A DNA stretch of 64,000 nucleotides from Sordariomycetes sp. S80-01Y (GCA_037042185.1 JAXQJY010000032.1:3286001-3350000); one strand, 5' to 3'. Counted from the stretch's first letter, positions 1 through 11,747 are shown. Numbers and translations are program-made. The notes: a model not told the origin generated them from the letters alone.

Positions 1-1800
1 TACTCCGGCCACCCCTCCCCCCCCGAGCTTATCCAGGGCGAGGGCAGCACCTCCCCTTCGGACCACTCTGGTCCTACCGTCCCTGAACAGCATGATGATC
101 CCTACCAGCGGACCGATATCAGCCTCGGAGACATCCGCACCCATGACGATAAGTGGACATACCCGCAGAGTGTCTCGCCCAAGGTTTCAAGGGTCAACTA
201 CTCCCCCCATGTCCGAGTCTTGAACCATGGCGGCACAAGTCCCGTCGTCCAGACATCCAACTTCAAGACGTCCTCTGGAAAGCATACCGGCAAGCGTCAA
301 CGGCAGCTTGAGAACCCGGACCAGACGGCCGATGTGCGCAAGAGTGGAGCTTGCCTGCCGTGTCGACTGTCCAAGACTCGTGTAAGCCCAGTGAGAGTTT
401 ATGCCCGCGGAAGTTCAGACTAACGATCCCAGTGCCACGAGAGTGGGGTCTGTCCCACATGCCGGAAGGCTTTCCCAGACCATTCAACCATGGTCTGTGC
501 TCGCAAGAGCCTCATAGAACTTTGGCCAATCACCTCCAAAGCCCCAGGTATGCAGCAACCGGGAAGCTGAGACATTGTCTCGGAGACACCTTTTTTTGAC
601 CCTGTTGCAGATGTCTTCTCGAGGGATCCATGGAAGGAGGCTGTTTTCTGCGGCTCTGATGCTCAACGCATCTTCATCGGAAAGCCCAAGCCCATCCACG
701 TGTTCTTCTCCCCGGATCCGGGTATGCCTGCGTTCCGGGCGATCGTCTTGCCTTACCGATGGGCAGACGAGGACGAGGACAGCCAACTCGAAAAGATCTC
801 GTTGTCGAAGGAGACCATTCTTCAAGAAGAGGCATTGACGACGTGGGTGGAACAGCAGATTCAGTCTGAACCGTGTGCGGACTTCCCCCGCGCCGTTCAG
901 AAGTTCCTCATGACGTATGCCTACTATGGCCAGGGTCTTCCAAAGGTAAGGCTTCCCCTGTCTTGGGTCGGCCGCATGTGTGCTGATCAAGTAGCATGAT
1001 CTTGTCAAGAAAACCCACGAACTGGCCTGCTTCTTCCGCATATGGAAGACATCCACATTCTGGTGTGAAGATCCGAAGCGGAGAATGGCCGCATTGCCAC
1101 TATCTGTCCAGGCTCAGATTCGGCACATTGCACGCAAGGCAATCTCGAGGCGTGAACGCGACATCTTCAGCATCTTGGACAACCTGTCCAGTCCATCTTC
1201 CCAGCCCAAGACCGAAGAGAGGATGGCCTTGTGGGCATGTTTGTGGCAGTTGATCTGGATGTACCGTGACATAACGGCTACATGTGGTCTCAGGTCGGCA
1301 TGCTCCGAACAAGGTCAATCCGACGTCGAAGCCGGTAAGTCAATTCAAACCCTATTGTAAGGCATTCGGCTAAAGTGGCTCCAGATCCTGTAGCGATGTG
1401 GTACACCGTCTTTCGAGAGAAGGTCTTCCCGCTTGTGACGGTCTTCTACCACTACCAGTTCCGGACCAAGAAGAACCTCGAAGTGTCCATGGATTGGTTG
1501 CGTGGGTCCAAGTATGCGTCAAGATGCCGCAACGCGAAGGCAGTTGAGCACGCGGGCAAGGTGCTTCTCGACCATCGCAAAGAATTCCGTAAGTCAGGTG
1601 CCATCTTACCGGCTCTCGGACGCTAATCAAACGCAGTGCGACAGATGCAGTCGTCAGACATCGATATAGACCGTCTGCTTTGCGTCTTCGTAGTGAACCA
1701 CGAGCTCAAAAAGCTCAACGCTAGGAAGCGCACCACCAAAAGCTCCAAATCGAGCTCATCTGCGCGGGCAGACGATGACTGCGACGAAGACGCCGAATAG
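1..1800 (+). CDS. Zn2Cys6 (C6) fungal transcription factor, 5' end outside window
   Basis: The frame is open from base 1, so the start lies upstream. I read six exons: 1-381, 433-547, 611-945, 995-1334, 1385-1588 and 1637-1800 (512 residues visible). All five introns are 48-63 nt with GTAAG/GTATG donors. The first intron splits a Zn2Cys6 cluster: CLPC-x6-C-x5-CPTC-x11-C, six cysteines as in GAL4-type DNA-binding domains. A basic stretch (KHTGKRQRQ) precedes the cluster. The region after it has no motif I can name, and the C-terminus is Ser/Lys-rich then acidic (DDDCDEDAE). The cluster sits mid-protein after at least 115 residues, not at the N-terminus as is commonest. It should be a nuclear transcriptional regulator; its targets cannot be read from the sequence. 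The 3' end converges on the RTG2-like gene with 95 bp between stops. Confidence 0.85.
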
Positions 1801-1895
1801 GAGAAGCGTCATGTCTTGTCATGTCGACACCTCTGCAGCATTTCTGTCCTTCCCTCTTTTCTCTTTGTGTCGGTGTGGATAATGAGATCATGATG

Positions 1896-3761
1896 TTATG
1901 ACTGAAGGGCGGCAAATTGGGCGGAAACTTTCTTTTGGGGCTTCTTCCCTCCACTTTTGAGTATGGAATCAAGCGTGTTTGTGAGACTGTCAGGATCAAT
2001 GCCCGCGAGGGTCTGGGGAGCTACGAAAATGGTTAGCTCAATACGATCTTTCTTGTTCATCTTTGACCGTAGTGTCGCCGTGAGTCTGAATTTGTGTTAG
2101 CACGAGACAATAACGAGGGATCATATCGTGGACCACACACCTAATAGTCTTCTCCAGCGGGGTATCTTCTGGAGGTAGAACACAGCACGTCTCCGCGATG
2201 ATGTTAGCTACCGCGCCAAGGTACTTTGCCCAGAAAACTGCATCTCCGTCGTGTCGGGCAATGATGCCTTCTAGCCCTTGGAGGAGCGAGTTATCAGATG
2301 GGCCTAAAGCAAATCCCCATCTCGCAGCGCTAGTGACGCCCAAGATAGCTCTTGCAAGATGTGTCAGGCCAGGTGCATCCGAGTCTCGGGAGATGGCGCT
2401 GTGAAGTGCGAATGAGCTGTTGGTATCGGCATCGTATCCTGCACGTCCCCACCATTCCTGAGCAAACAACAATTCCAAGCCATCGTGAAATATTGTCAGC
2501 GGAGGGCCGCTGTCAAGGCCCTGAGGAAGAGCCCCTTCGAGCACATGAAGGGCCGACTTTAGCCTCACTTGTTGTCCGTGATCACTGTTGGCGAGAATCT
2601 CCAGCGGATTCGCCTCACGAACCTCGCGAGGAAGCTTCATCATGAGCGCGCCATCTCTGTTGGAGCCTTTGCAAAACGTGACTTGTCTGATGTGCGGCAC
2701 CGTGGCAGTGAAAACCTTGATCACCTGAGTGATGGCGTTGAACTGCCGCCGCCGCCGTCGAGACATGCCGGGTATCTTGCCGTCATACGTGTCGTTGATA
2801 CGGATCATTTCGTCAGTTTGCTTGAAAGCATGGCCATCAACGCTGTAGGTGCCGACGCTCGGGATGGGGTATGGCGTTGTCTTGTCGGCAAACATGAGCA
2901 TGCTGCCGTATCCGCGGAACCCGCCGCCGCACATGTAGACATCGACCCCAGCATGCTGTCCCATTCGCGATGCATTGAGGATATCCTTGAGTTTTGGGAA
3001 CAGGGAGCAGAGGTTGTCGAAAGCCGACTGCATCAAGCCCTGAAAATTTGACATCTCGGCAGCCTGGGAGGCCCCGTCACCCTCTTCAAGTATGCGAGAA
3101 AGCTTCGCTGCGCCATATGGCATGCTCTTGCCAGCCATAGCAGCCCTCAGTTCGTACTCTGGGACAGATGTGTCGACCCAAGTCATCTGCACGCTGCCGC
3201 CCCCGAGATCCAGAAAGAGGGCACCATCAACTTTGTTCAGCCCGCTTCGCGAGCCCATGACGGCACCGAACAGGGTCTCAACAGACGGCTCGAGGATATG
3301 AACACCGAGGCCTCCTGTGGCTTCGGCTATGGCTTTGAGCATATCGGCGGCGTTAGCGGCACGACGCATGGCCTCGGTGGCAAGAATCAAGGTATTGGAA
3401 CGGGACACATTATGGAGTTGAGCAATGCGGATGAAGCCGGAGAGGGTTGAGGCAACAGATGATAGTGTAGAAGATGGGAATATGAGACCCCCATGATCGT
3501 CGGGCGTGAGCGCGTCAAAGAGTGAGATGGCAGCTCGCCGGGAGAAGATAGGGGTGAGAAGACGCGATCTCGGAGGGGTCAGATCGGTGATGGAGAAACG
3601 GATGCCATTGCTGCCAGACGTCAGCACTTAAATCCTGACAAAAGCACCATGCCACACCTTCCCATGTCCACCACGGCGTAGATGTGGTCCTCGCCGTCGA
3701 GGTTCCATGGTGGGAGCTTCTCGGACAGGTTGTCAAGGGTGACGATATCAGAGGCATCCAT
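1896..3761 (-). CDS. RTG2: RTG2-like retrograde regulation protein (Ppx/GppA phosphatase family)
   Basis: Three exons, 3658-3761, 2141-3610 and 1896-2085, give 587 residues. Splicing the first intron (3611-3657) creates the N-terminal motif YAVVDMGSNGIRFSITD, the phosphate-1 loop of the Ppx/GppA (actin/Hsp70-like ATPase) fold. LDLGGGSVQMTW near residue 170 is the phosphate-2 loop. In yeast, Rtg2 relays mitochondrial dysfunction to the nucleus in the retrograde response and family members bind nucleotide or polyphosphate; that role here is by homology. The unspliced frame stops near 2038, but a 55-nt intron (2086-2140, GTGTGT donor, CTAAC branch, CAG acceptor) restores about 63 more residues beginning MNKKDRIELTIFVAP and ending in a Lys-rich tail. 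The start at 3761 is the first ATG giving the conserved N-terminus. Confidence 0.9.
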
Positions 3762-6700
3762 TACTGCTGGCTGCAGTGGCGTGATGAAGATGGGGGCCAA
3801 AGAAGGATGCGTAGAAGACCTAGACTGGACGTATTGATCGATACTGCAGCGCCAACCGCAGAATTGTGGCTGGGCGGACGAGGTATCGTGAAGTGGCAAT
3901 GCAGCGTTGGGATGAGGTGAGGTTGAGGATTGGTCACGGTGGTTGTGGACTGGGGCTCGTACCGGCGCGGGACGGGGCACCGCATGGCAGCATGGCAGGT
4001 GGAGCGATCGGACTGCCGCCAGTGGGTGCCCAGTGGGTGCCCAGAGGGTGTTAGCGGGTGCCAGTGGTGGGCAGCAGACATGCAAGCGACCGAGGTATTG
4101 CAGCGTTGGGCGGGAATGCAGCTTCATCGGCTCGGAAGTCTGCCCGGCTGCTGAATAGATGTATTGGGCTATTTGCTGGACCAGTCAAGAGAGTGATTGG
4201 TACTGGAAACATGGCAGCGGTCCAGACGATGCTGATCGGGGAACCCTGGCCCTGGGAAGCCCCTTGGCCATCGCGTCTAGTATCGGGGAGAAACGTGTAA
4301 GTCGACGCAAACCACATACGACCCTCGGATCTCCTCCTGAGCGAAAACCTCGTAGTCGGGTCGCTCACTACTTGGTACCAGGAGCAGTGCTAGGACAGAG
4401 TCCAGATGATCGAGTGAGCATGGACCTTCGTCCAGCTCGTGTGCCTATGAGACTGGCGTCCGGAGTGAGTACAGCATGGGTAGCTGACGGCTCGATCACC
4501 GAAGGCGTTTCAGCCAGTATGTCGGCAGCTGACGACGGACACCAGCCATGTCCCTCCGAGCAGGAATCCTTCAACGCGTCCATGCACATATGTACGGATG
4601 AGTTGGCCGGCTGCAAGAGGCCTGCATCGCAACCTCAGTCCCAAGGGGTTGAGAATGACAGGCTGGGGCAACCTTGCGCGTTGGTCCTCTCGTAGCTGCG
4701 CCGGCTGCTCCCATGTCTTAGCGCCGGTATGCCCAACTGACGTGGTCTCTCTCATTGTGCGCGATGCGGCGGCGCAATGACCAATAATTCAAAGGGGTGT
4801 TGGGTGTGTAAGTGTAACGTGGATTTGCTGCACATGTATTCAGTAATCCTGCCTGCCTTAGGCTGTCCTGATACTTTTCTAGCGGGCATATCGAAGCGCG
4901 AGCAGACGCGAGCGACGAGAACCAAGGCGCGGCTCCAGTTCTTAGCTTCCATGTGAGTCGTGTAGAAGGGTGCGGGAGTCGCCGTTAGCCAAGAGAGCAG
5001 GTGGTATTAGGGTCGCCGCGACGGATGGCGGCTTCGACCGACTGATGTCTTAGTCGAACGGCTTATTTCCCATGCAATGAAGATCTCCCGCCTGCCTGTT
5101 TGAAGCGCAGTCCCTGAGACTCGCTGAATAACCTTAGCTGACCATAGATTCGCGGAACCTCATCGCCTGGCGTTACATTCTCCTTCACGGATCAGGTGGC
5201 GAGGGATTGAGCGACCAGTCTCGATACATCACGTGGCTGAATGGCATGGTAAATTCCCCTCAGCTTTGAGCCACGGGCAGGTGTGAGTGCGAGTCGCGAC
5301 AGCGTGTTGGAGGCGTCTGATGGATGATGCGGCGTGGGAAAAGGATTGGACGAGAGCCGGGGTATGAATGAGAACCCCCACTTCATATTACGCGTCTACG
5401 CGATTTGCGCGTCTGGTTCGCGTCACCCGCAACGCGTCGCGAGGGCCTCACCCCAACCACACCTCAGGAAGCTGACCCTGGGTGACGAAGACCGACCGTG
5501 CCAATCGAAGGGGAGGCCAGAGCAAGCGATGGGCAGATGTCAAATCGTGGCAAAAGATGCTCATGCCGCCTGAGCTCGACTTGAATTGATCGCTCCAGCT
5601 CCGTCATCACCAATCCCAGCTTCGAGGGAGGTTTTTTTTTCCCTCTTGGCTTCGTTGCGGCCGATTGATAGCTGCGTTGTGCGCCCGCCAAAGTGTTGGA
5701 ACCACATTTGTCACGACCTCGACTCTGCCAACCCCTTGCAACCAGCCACCGCTTTTTGATCCGTGTCACTTCCTATCACAGCGATCACGAGGACTCCGCA
5801 CGACGGTTGCTGCTTGGGATCTATCGATAGCGGACGAGCCCCAGGTACCCACAGCTCCGCCAGGTTATCGTGGTGCTGTCTCATCCAACAAGCATCACGG
5901 GATTGCCGCGTCGAATGAGCTCTTTGCCAGGTCAGTGACTGCGCAAGAGGCTCAGCACAGCAGGCTCGACAGAAGCGTCAAAAGGACCAAACCCAGCGCC
6001 ATGCAAGCGACTGTAGGACTAGACTAGAACATCCCGTCTGACTACCTATCAAGAGCTGGCGATCAACACCCTTCCCTAGGCGAGTCTTGACTCCCGGAAT
6101 CCGACTTGAGAACGGGCGCAACGCGAGCTGCATGTTACTGGTCTCCTTGCAGCACCTGTCAATTCCGGTGGTCTTCATCTAAGTATCTACCTTACCTCAG
6201 TAGCTGGACGGGGCACCCATCCGACGCGAGACTCGCAGCGCCGACGAAGCACCCCCGGGTGAAATCGACTCTTCAGCGTCTCTCGCTGCCGAGAAGAGCG
6301 GACCACCTTTCAACTCGTCCAACTTAAACCAGGTGACCACGACTCGTTCCTAGCCACCGTCTTTTCTTCCCACCGCTTTCTCGAACTCAAGCGCTTGCAC
6401 AAATTTGGCACTAATTGCTGCATCTGTTGGGGGTTCGTCCAGGGTGCTTGTCGTGGCCGTGTTGGTCTAGCGCCGTGACGGCTCACTGCTGGCCCTTGTT
6501 CCCCGCCGCTGGGGCACCACCAGACCCCCCCCGAACAGACGTGAAGACGGGAGCCTCCCCCTGCCCGTCCCTCCAAGGACCAGCCTGCCAGTGCCAGCGC
6601 CAGTGCCACTTCCACCTGCCGCCCGCCCACCTTCACCTGCCGCCTCCTCTCTTCCTCTCTTCACTTTTGTCCTCACCACTACATTCCAGTCTCTCGTTTC

Positions 6701-7297
6701 GCGAGTGCGCCCGTTTCACCAGAGCAAACCGTCGGACCATGTGAATCAATCGCAGTCGCTCAAGCAATTTCGAGTCGCCTCAATCAGCTCGTCATCAGCC
6801 CAAGCCGACTTCGCTACCGACCGTCATCGCCCAGTTTGCTTCGACCTCAACGGCGACGCACCCGTTTCCTTGCTCCAGCTTTGCGCCCATTTGCGACACC
6901 TCGACGCCGACGACCCGAGGCGCGAAGCTCTTTCCCGACATCCAACAGCATCTTTTTTCCTTGCATCTATCGAATCGCATCAAATTACAATCAAGCTCGA
7001 ACACCCGACTCGATTGATCGAGCTCGCGTTGTCTTCATCGCCTGTTGAGCGGCCACCATCGACGGCTGCGACTCGACAACGCGTGGACTTCCGCCGCCGA
7101 GACTGTCGCATACCTGTGGTTCTCTACCCCACGGACTATCGCGTCAGGTGGCAGGACCTGCGCTAGCTTTTTGAGACATCGCTGTCGCGGCTGACATACA
7201 AGCGAACTGTTGTCGCGGCGGCGCGCCTCTGCTTGCTTTTCCCCGCCGCTACTTAAACACGACATCGGAACGCGACTTCAAACATCCACCCGCAATC
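3762..7297. other. Gene-poor interval with promoter/leader sequence
   Basis: Open frames here (for example 4159-4695 + and 6591-7166 +) show no domain, biased codon use or credible splice structure. A perfect 11-nt tandem duplication lies at 4020-4041. A pyrimidine-rich tract around 6640-6710 and the near absence of ATG from there to 7298 suggest that the last 600 bp or so are the transcribed leader of the downstream gene. The 3762-4200 part should hold the RTG2-like promoter. Confidence 0.6.
6739..6744 (+). promoter_or_regulatory. Start-stop element (AUGUGA) in a putative 5' leader
   Basis: ATG is followed directly by TGA, about 550 nt upstream of the main start at 7298 and just after a pyrimidine-rich tract that would suit a transcription start region. 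I found no other ATG between here and 7298. Minimal start-stop uORFs are known to stall initiating ribosomes. Whether this one is transcribed is inference. Confidence 0.35.
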
Positions 7298-9121
7298 ATG
7301 CCTCCCTTGCAGCGACTGTCTGCGATGCGCTCGCGCGCTTTTCGAAGGTCCGAAGGGCCCAAGACCCCCGAACCAACCTCTCAAGAAGATGCGGAACAGC
7401 AACCGCCATCGCCGCCCCGACAGCGCTTCCGGCTCAAGAAGCGCACCGCGAACCATCTGAACACAGCGCCGACACAGCAGTTCTTGGCCTCCGTGGCGGC
7501 TGCTGACGTCGCTATTCCCAGCATCGAGGAACCATTCGTTGTCGACGAAGACATGGTGGATTTCTCGGGCAACGCGATCGCCAAATACCCGGATGCCAAT
7601 CAAATGAATGTATCCTATGACACCCACGCCGGCGAGCGGACATTTTCACCACCCAAGACACCTATTCCCGAGGGTCTTGGCCTCTCGATCCAAACGACTG
7701 GTCGATTTCCCGACTGGTCAATCGACTCTTCGCTCAGTGAATCCGAGTGTGAATCAAGTCGACCTTCTACTGCTCGCTCAACACAGACCAGCGCGTCATT
7801 GTTCAGCCAGCTCACGTACAACTCAGATGACTTCAGCTTGGCTGCTAGTCCCGTCAAAGAGCCAACTGCTCAGTTCGACAGTTTTCTATCACCCAAGGAT
7901 GCGGAGAAGACCATTCGAGCCCCCGCTTCCTCAAATACACGGGTGCGGAAAGCCCCGTGGACCCAGGCCATGAGCAAGCACCTGTGGTCCACATACACCA
8001 TGTACTTGCAGGACCCCAAAGTGACCCCTGTCAGGATAGGTCCCAGCGGAGTTCCCCCGTATGGCGTTGTCGTGCGGGTTGCTCGAGAAGCTCGACGAAG
8101 CTGGAAGGGAGCCAACCCTCAATCCAAGGCCCGCAGCGGAAGCACCACGCCGACTGTTGATGCTCCAGCTACATTTTTGCAATGGCCGCACACCAACGCT
8201 GCCACCAGAGGTCATCTAATCGAGATGTGCAAAGCAAACGCAGGCGGCAAGATCCGTAATGATCGTTACTTCGCCAGGAGTCCTACACCTTACGGCAAGA
8301 CGGTCACGCGCAGCCGCGCTCGTCGCATGACGCCGGCCCGCTCACCATCAGTCTTCTCAGGCTCTGACATGGCTATGTCTCTCGCCGTCAGCACTTCCGA
8401 TTCCATGCAACTAGGAGGGCCGCTGGCCCAACTCACCAGCTCTGTACCGGAACAGCAGGACTTGCCGCCTCTTCCTACAAAGATGACGGCATTGACCAGT
8501 CTGGCTCCGCCTACGCCTGAGCCGAGGGCTAGACTGGGCTCCCCGTTCGTTGCCAAGAGCTACGGCCCAAGCTCATCCAGCTCACTGGCCGAGGCTCTCA
8601 GCCCTGGTGCTGAATTGCCCCGCCAAAGTCACACGGTCGGCCCACGACGGGGTCTCAAGTCCCCGGCCAGGCTCAACCGGAGCAGATCCAATACCCAAAA
8701 ACGACGAGCCGACCTGGAGCTTCGCCGGTCCAAGAGACCCAGTCTGCCCTCCGATATGTGGAGCGAGCCCGCTGCAAGCCCTATAGCCCCGGCCTCCGAC
8801 GTGAACGAAATGGATCAAACTAGCCCTGCCGCCCCTCAATTTCAGCAGGAGCCTATACAGCCTCCTAACGAAGGTCGCGCAAGGCTCGGATCCCCGTTCG
8901 GTGGGCTGCCATCTAGCTTCTCCTTCCCGGTCAGAAGCGGTGGTCTCGAGAGCTTGGACTCTAGCATTATTCGTCGCCCATTTGCTAGTGTCCACCCGAG
9001 TTTCGGTCAAGACATCCGACCCCGGACGCCTCTCCCAGCCCGCCTCGCGTATTTGGACGAACGCCTCAAACAAATTCGTCAACGAGATGAGGAGCGAAGA
9101 CGCTCCGAGTCTCCCCTTTGA
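7298..9121 (+). CDS. Conserved fungal protein with SANT/Myb-like Trp-rich core, otherwise disordered
   Basis: A single-exon frame of 607 residues starting at an ATG in a good fungal context (CAATCATGCC). Most of the protein is Ser/Pro-rich and probably disordered. Residues about 218-270 form an ordered-looking block (APWTQAMSKHLWSTY, then RVAREARRSWKG) with spaced Trp and basic residues, and residues 293-325 a second block (LQWPHTNAATRGHL). I recognise this pairing as conserved in uncharacterised Pezizomycotina proteins; it resembles a SANT/Myb-type helix bundle, but I cannot name a family. The eight-residue motif RARLGSPF occurs twice (410-417 and 527-534). The tail is basic and helical (LDERLKQIRQRDEERRR). 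A nuclear role is suggested only by Lys/Arg clusters such as NTQKRRADLELRRSKR. Confidence 0.8.
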   Translation: MPPLQRLSAMRSRAFRRSEGPKTPEPTSQEDAEQQPPSPPRQRFRLKKRTANHLNTAPTQQFLASVAAADVAIPSIEEPFVVDEDMVDFSGNAIAKYPDANQMNVSYDTHAGERTFSPPKTPIPEGLGLSIQTTGRFPDWSIDSSLSESECESSRPSTARSTQTSASLFSQLTYNSDDFSLAASPVKEPTAQFDSFLSPKDAEKTIRAPASSNTRVRKAPWTQAMSKHLWSTYTMYLQDPKVTPVRIGPSGVPPYGVVVRVAREARRSWKGANPQSKARSGSTTPTVDAPATFLQWPHTNAATRGHLIEMCKANAGGKIRNDRYFARSPTPYGKTVTRSRARRMTPARSPSVFSGSDMAMSLAVSTSDSMQLGGPLAQLTSSVPEQQDLPPLPTKMTALTSLAPPTPEPRARLGSPFVAKSYGPSSSSSLAEALSPGAELPRQSHTVGPRRGLKSPARLNRSRSNTQKRRADLELRRSKRPSLPSDMWSEPAASPIAPASDVNEMDQTSPAAPQFQQEPIQPPNEGRARLGSPFGGLPSSFSFPVRSGGLESLDSSIIRRPFASVHPSFGQDIRPRTPLPARLAYLDERLKQIRQRDEERRRSESPL

Positions 9122-9855
9122 ACGCAAGTTGACCAGACCACCTCTGGCATGCCATTACTATTACGACATTTACGACATTACGCAAGATACCTCTCAGTCA
9201 ATCTCAAGCACAAGCACAAATACAGGAGTTGCTGGATTACTGTACGCCATCGACCGGCAGCGGGTTCCATCTAAATACTAGTACTTATTACTGTGGCTTC
9301 GCTTTCTTCTATTGCAGCCGCGCCGGTCAAGCCTCTTCGGCGGAGATCCGCCCTTTCATTCTTTATCTTTGCGGATACCGCATGCGACACACTCCTTCAC
9401 TACGCTTCTTCATTCTATTTCTTATTGTTCGGACGCTGGATGAGGAAGAAAAAGTAACGATATTATGAACTCCATGACAGATAAAGGGGTCGCAGAGACC
9501 GTCTTCAGAATTTGTTTTCGATCTATTACAATTTTCAGCTCTTGCCCTGGTCTTTTGCTTGACCACAATCTAGGGAACGCCAGGGCGCCTTTCTCTCGGT
9601 GGAAAATTTTTCGACTGTTGTTTATTTGGACAAAAGCTTTACCTTTACGAAGATACGATGTACATATCGCAGGGAGCTGGCTTAACCAGTGGCCACGATA
9701 CGAGACGTGTGAATTCCGCGTCTATCTGCTTGACGAGATACGATATATACAGCACCGATTCATTACAGGTCCTCTTATTGTGATAGGATGAAAGCCCATC
9801 ACTTAAACTACTGATCGGTTCCGTGCCACCGTACCCCAGGGACTAACCTCATCTG
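9122..9855. other. Intergenic, 3' flanks of two convergent genes
   Basis: AT-richer than its surroundings and free of a convincing gene. It holds the 3' untranslated regions of the upstream plus-strand gene and the minus-strand dehydrogenase gene. Confidence 0.6.
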
Positions 9856-10997
9856 CTACTGCCAATCCTGAATCACGGTCTCGCCCCCCTGGATTTTACC
9901 CGCCTTCACGCCATAAGCCCACAGCTCCCTCCTCTTCTTCTCATCCCGTGCATCCTTCGCAGGGACCTTTTCCTCAGACCCGTTCAGATAACACGGCCCG
10001 CCTTTAGGTATTTCACGGTCAAACAACGCGCTGACAATATCACCGCCACTCTTCGACGTCGTCCTCAGCGGCCCGTTGGGCTGCCACCTCTGCTGAAGTG
10101 GTGCCATGAGCGGTATCATGAACTTCATCAGAAACGTGCCGACGTAGAAGCTTCCGCGTCGTCCCAGGTCGGAGCCCATAGCGCCTGGGTCGAAACCGAT
10201 GACAGAGACGTTGGAGAGGTTTGGGTCGTGGTACAGCCGGTGGCCTAGCTCTTGTCTGATATGCGTGTTAGTCTGGCGGTGGTGGAGCGGCTTCTGGAGG
10301 AGACATACTGGAGCATGACCGCGCAGAGCTTGCTGGCCCCGTAACGCCGGAAGCCGGAGTACCAACTTGGGTCATCTTGAGGTGTCTCCCACTCGCCTTT
10401 GGCAAGCGGTCCGGCGCCCGGATAGAGGCTGGCATAGCCTTTGTAAGGGATGTTGCCTCCCGTTTCGTTCTGGGGGTCATCAACACTGTAACCTCGTAAG
10501 CCAATGGACACGGTGACCTCATTTCAGCGTACTTACTCATGTGACCAGCTACTGACGATGAGGATGCGACCCTTCGACTTGTCCATGCTTTGAAGAAGCA
10601 GGAGGACGAGTACGAAGTTGGAGAGGTAGTTAACCTGCCACGTCATCTCAAAGCCGTCCTCGCTCATTGTTAAAGACGTGTGGTCCTGGTACCCAGCATT
10701 CAGAATCAGCGCCCTGATAGGCGGTATCTTGCCGCTCGCAACCTGCTCATTCACGTTGGCGGCAAGCTTTCTCACGCTGGCGAGCGACCCAAGATCCAGA
10801 TCGAGGGTCTGGTACTTGTGTGAAGATGCTGCCCTTGACAATGTTTTGGAGAGCGCCGGTGCGTTTGAGGCTCTGCGGACCGTGTAGATTGCGTGGTTCG
10901 AGGCGAGGTCAGGGCGCTGGATGATGTGCGAGACTACGGCTGTGCCGAGGGCACCGTTGGCGCCGGTGAGGAGGATGGTGCCTTCTTTGGACGACAT
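9856..10997 (-). CDS. Short-chain dehydrogenase/reductase (SDR), retinol-dehydrogenase-like
   Basis: Three exons (10537-10997, 10309-10485, 9856-10255) separated by introns of 51 nt (GTAAGT/CAG) and 53 nt (GTATGT, ACTAAC branch, CAG) give 345 residues. The Rossmann fold is clear: TGANGALG near the N-terminus binds NAD(P), LNAG follows beta-4, SSWS carries the catalytic serine, and YGASK (in RRYGASKLC) is the Tyr-x3-Lys active site. GFDPGAMGSDL is the usual PG motif after the active site. Length and C-terminal extension resemble the multisubstrate/retinol dehydrogenase-like SDRs common in fungi. The substrate is unknown, and no tailoring or synthase gene lies nearby, so a role in secondary metabolism is not indicated. 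A TATA box sits about 70 bp upstream. Confidence 0.9.
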
Positions 10998-11064
10998 TGT
11001 GGTAGAACGATATCACGAAAAGATATCTGACAATCTGCCGCTACGATACCAGCGGGCAACGCTG

Positions 11065-11071
11065 TTTTATA
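11065..11071 (-). promoter_or_regulatory. TATA box of the SDR gene
   Basis: Reads TATAAAA on the minus strand, 68 bp upstream of the dehydrogenase start at 10997. Distance and sequence fit a fungal TATA promoter. Confidence 0.5.
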
Positions 11072-11694
11072 GATCTATTGCCGTCCTCGAACCTGGTGGT
11101 GTTGGCTGCCCACTTACATCGTCCAAGTCCGAGCGAAGGCCCCATATTTGTTAGTACGGAGCTCAACACCCCGCGTGCCCTGGCGGTGAGTGGATCATCA
11201 GCACTATCTGCCATGGCTGATCTAATCCAACCTCCCAAGACCGCGGAATGCCACCGGTGCATGCCATCAGCCATCCAAAGCGGGAAAGCAAATGGTCAGC
11301 CGAGCGAGACATATCCTGCAGCAGCCCGGAGTTTTCGGGCCACCCTGTCTGTGATGTCCGCAGCATGTGTAGACGGTCGGACTTTGGTGCAGCTATAGTG
11401 GGCTTCAGTGGGCATGGTGGTGGCAGGGCGTTGCGCTGTCTTGGCCAGCCGGAGGATTTCATTGACGGCAGAGATTTGGTTACCGGGTCTTGATAGAACA
11501 GAGCGCGTACTCGAGGAGTGATGTATTGTGATGTTTTCATTGTGTATCCACGTGCTTCTCTTCTCACACCGCCTCCTGCCCTGTTCCTTTGCGGCTCGAG
11601 ATAGAGGTACCTGATGTGAATATTGCACTGGGTACAAAGTCGGTAGTACTCGCTGGATCCTGTCAACGCCTGTCCCTGCCTGCCTGCCGACGGC

Positions 11695-11701
11695 TATATA
11701 A
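11695..11701 (+). promoter_or_regulatory. TATA box, plus strand
   Basis: Reads TATATAA and is followed by a CT-rich stretch and an ATG at 11748. It faces into the 3' end of the minus-strand GPI-protein gene. Confidence 0.35.
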
Positions 11702-11747
11702 CATTTCTGCGGCTTCAAACCTCTTTCTTCAAGCATAAAATCCTGCC

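Noticed and set aside
4303-4320. ACATACGACC similar to the start of fungal 5S rRNA
   Set aside because: The match stops after about ten bases; the internal control region of 5S rRNA does not follow.
4159-4695. 178-codon plus-strand ORF
   Set aside because: No domain, no codon bias, starts within the probable RTG2 promoter region; not distinguishable from chance.
6591-7166. 191-codon ORF upstream of the 7298 gene
   Set aside because: It does not begin with ATG, has no domain and lies in the probable transcribed leader.
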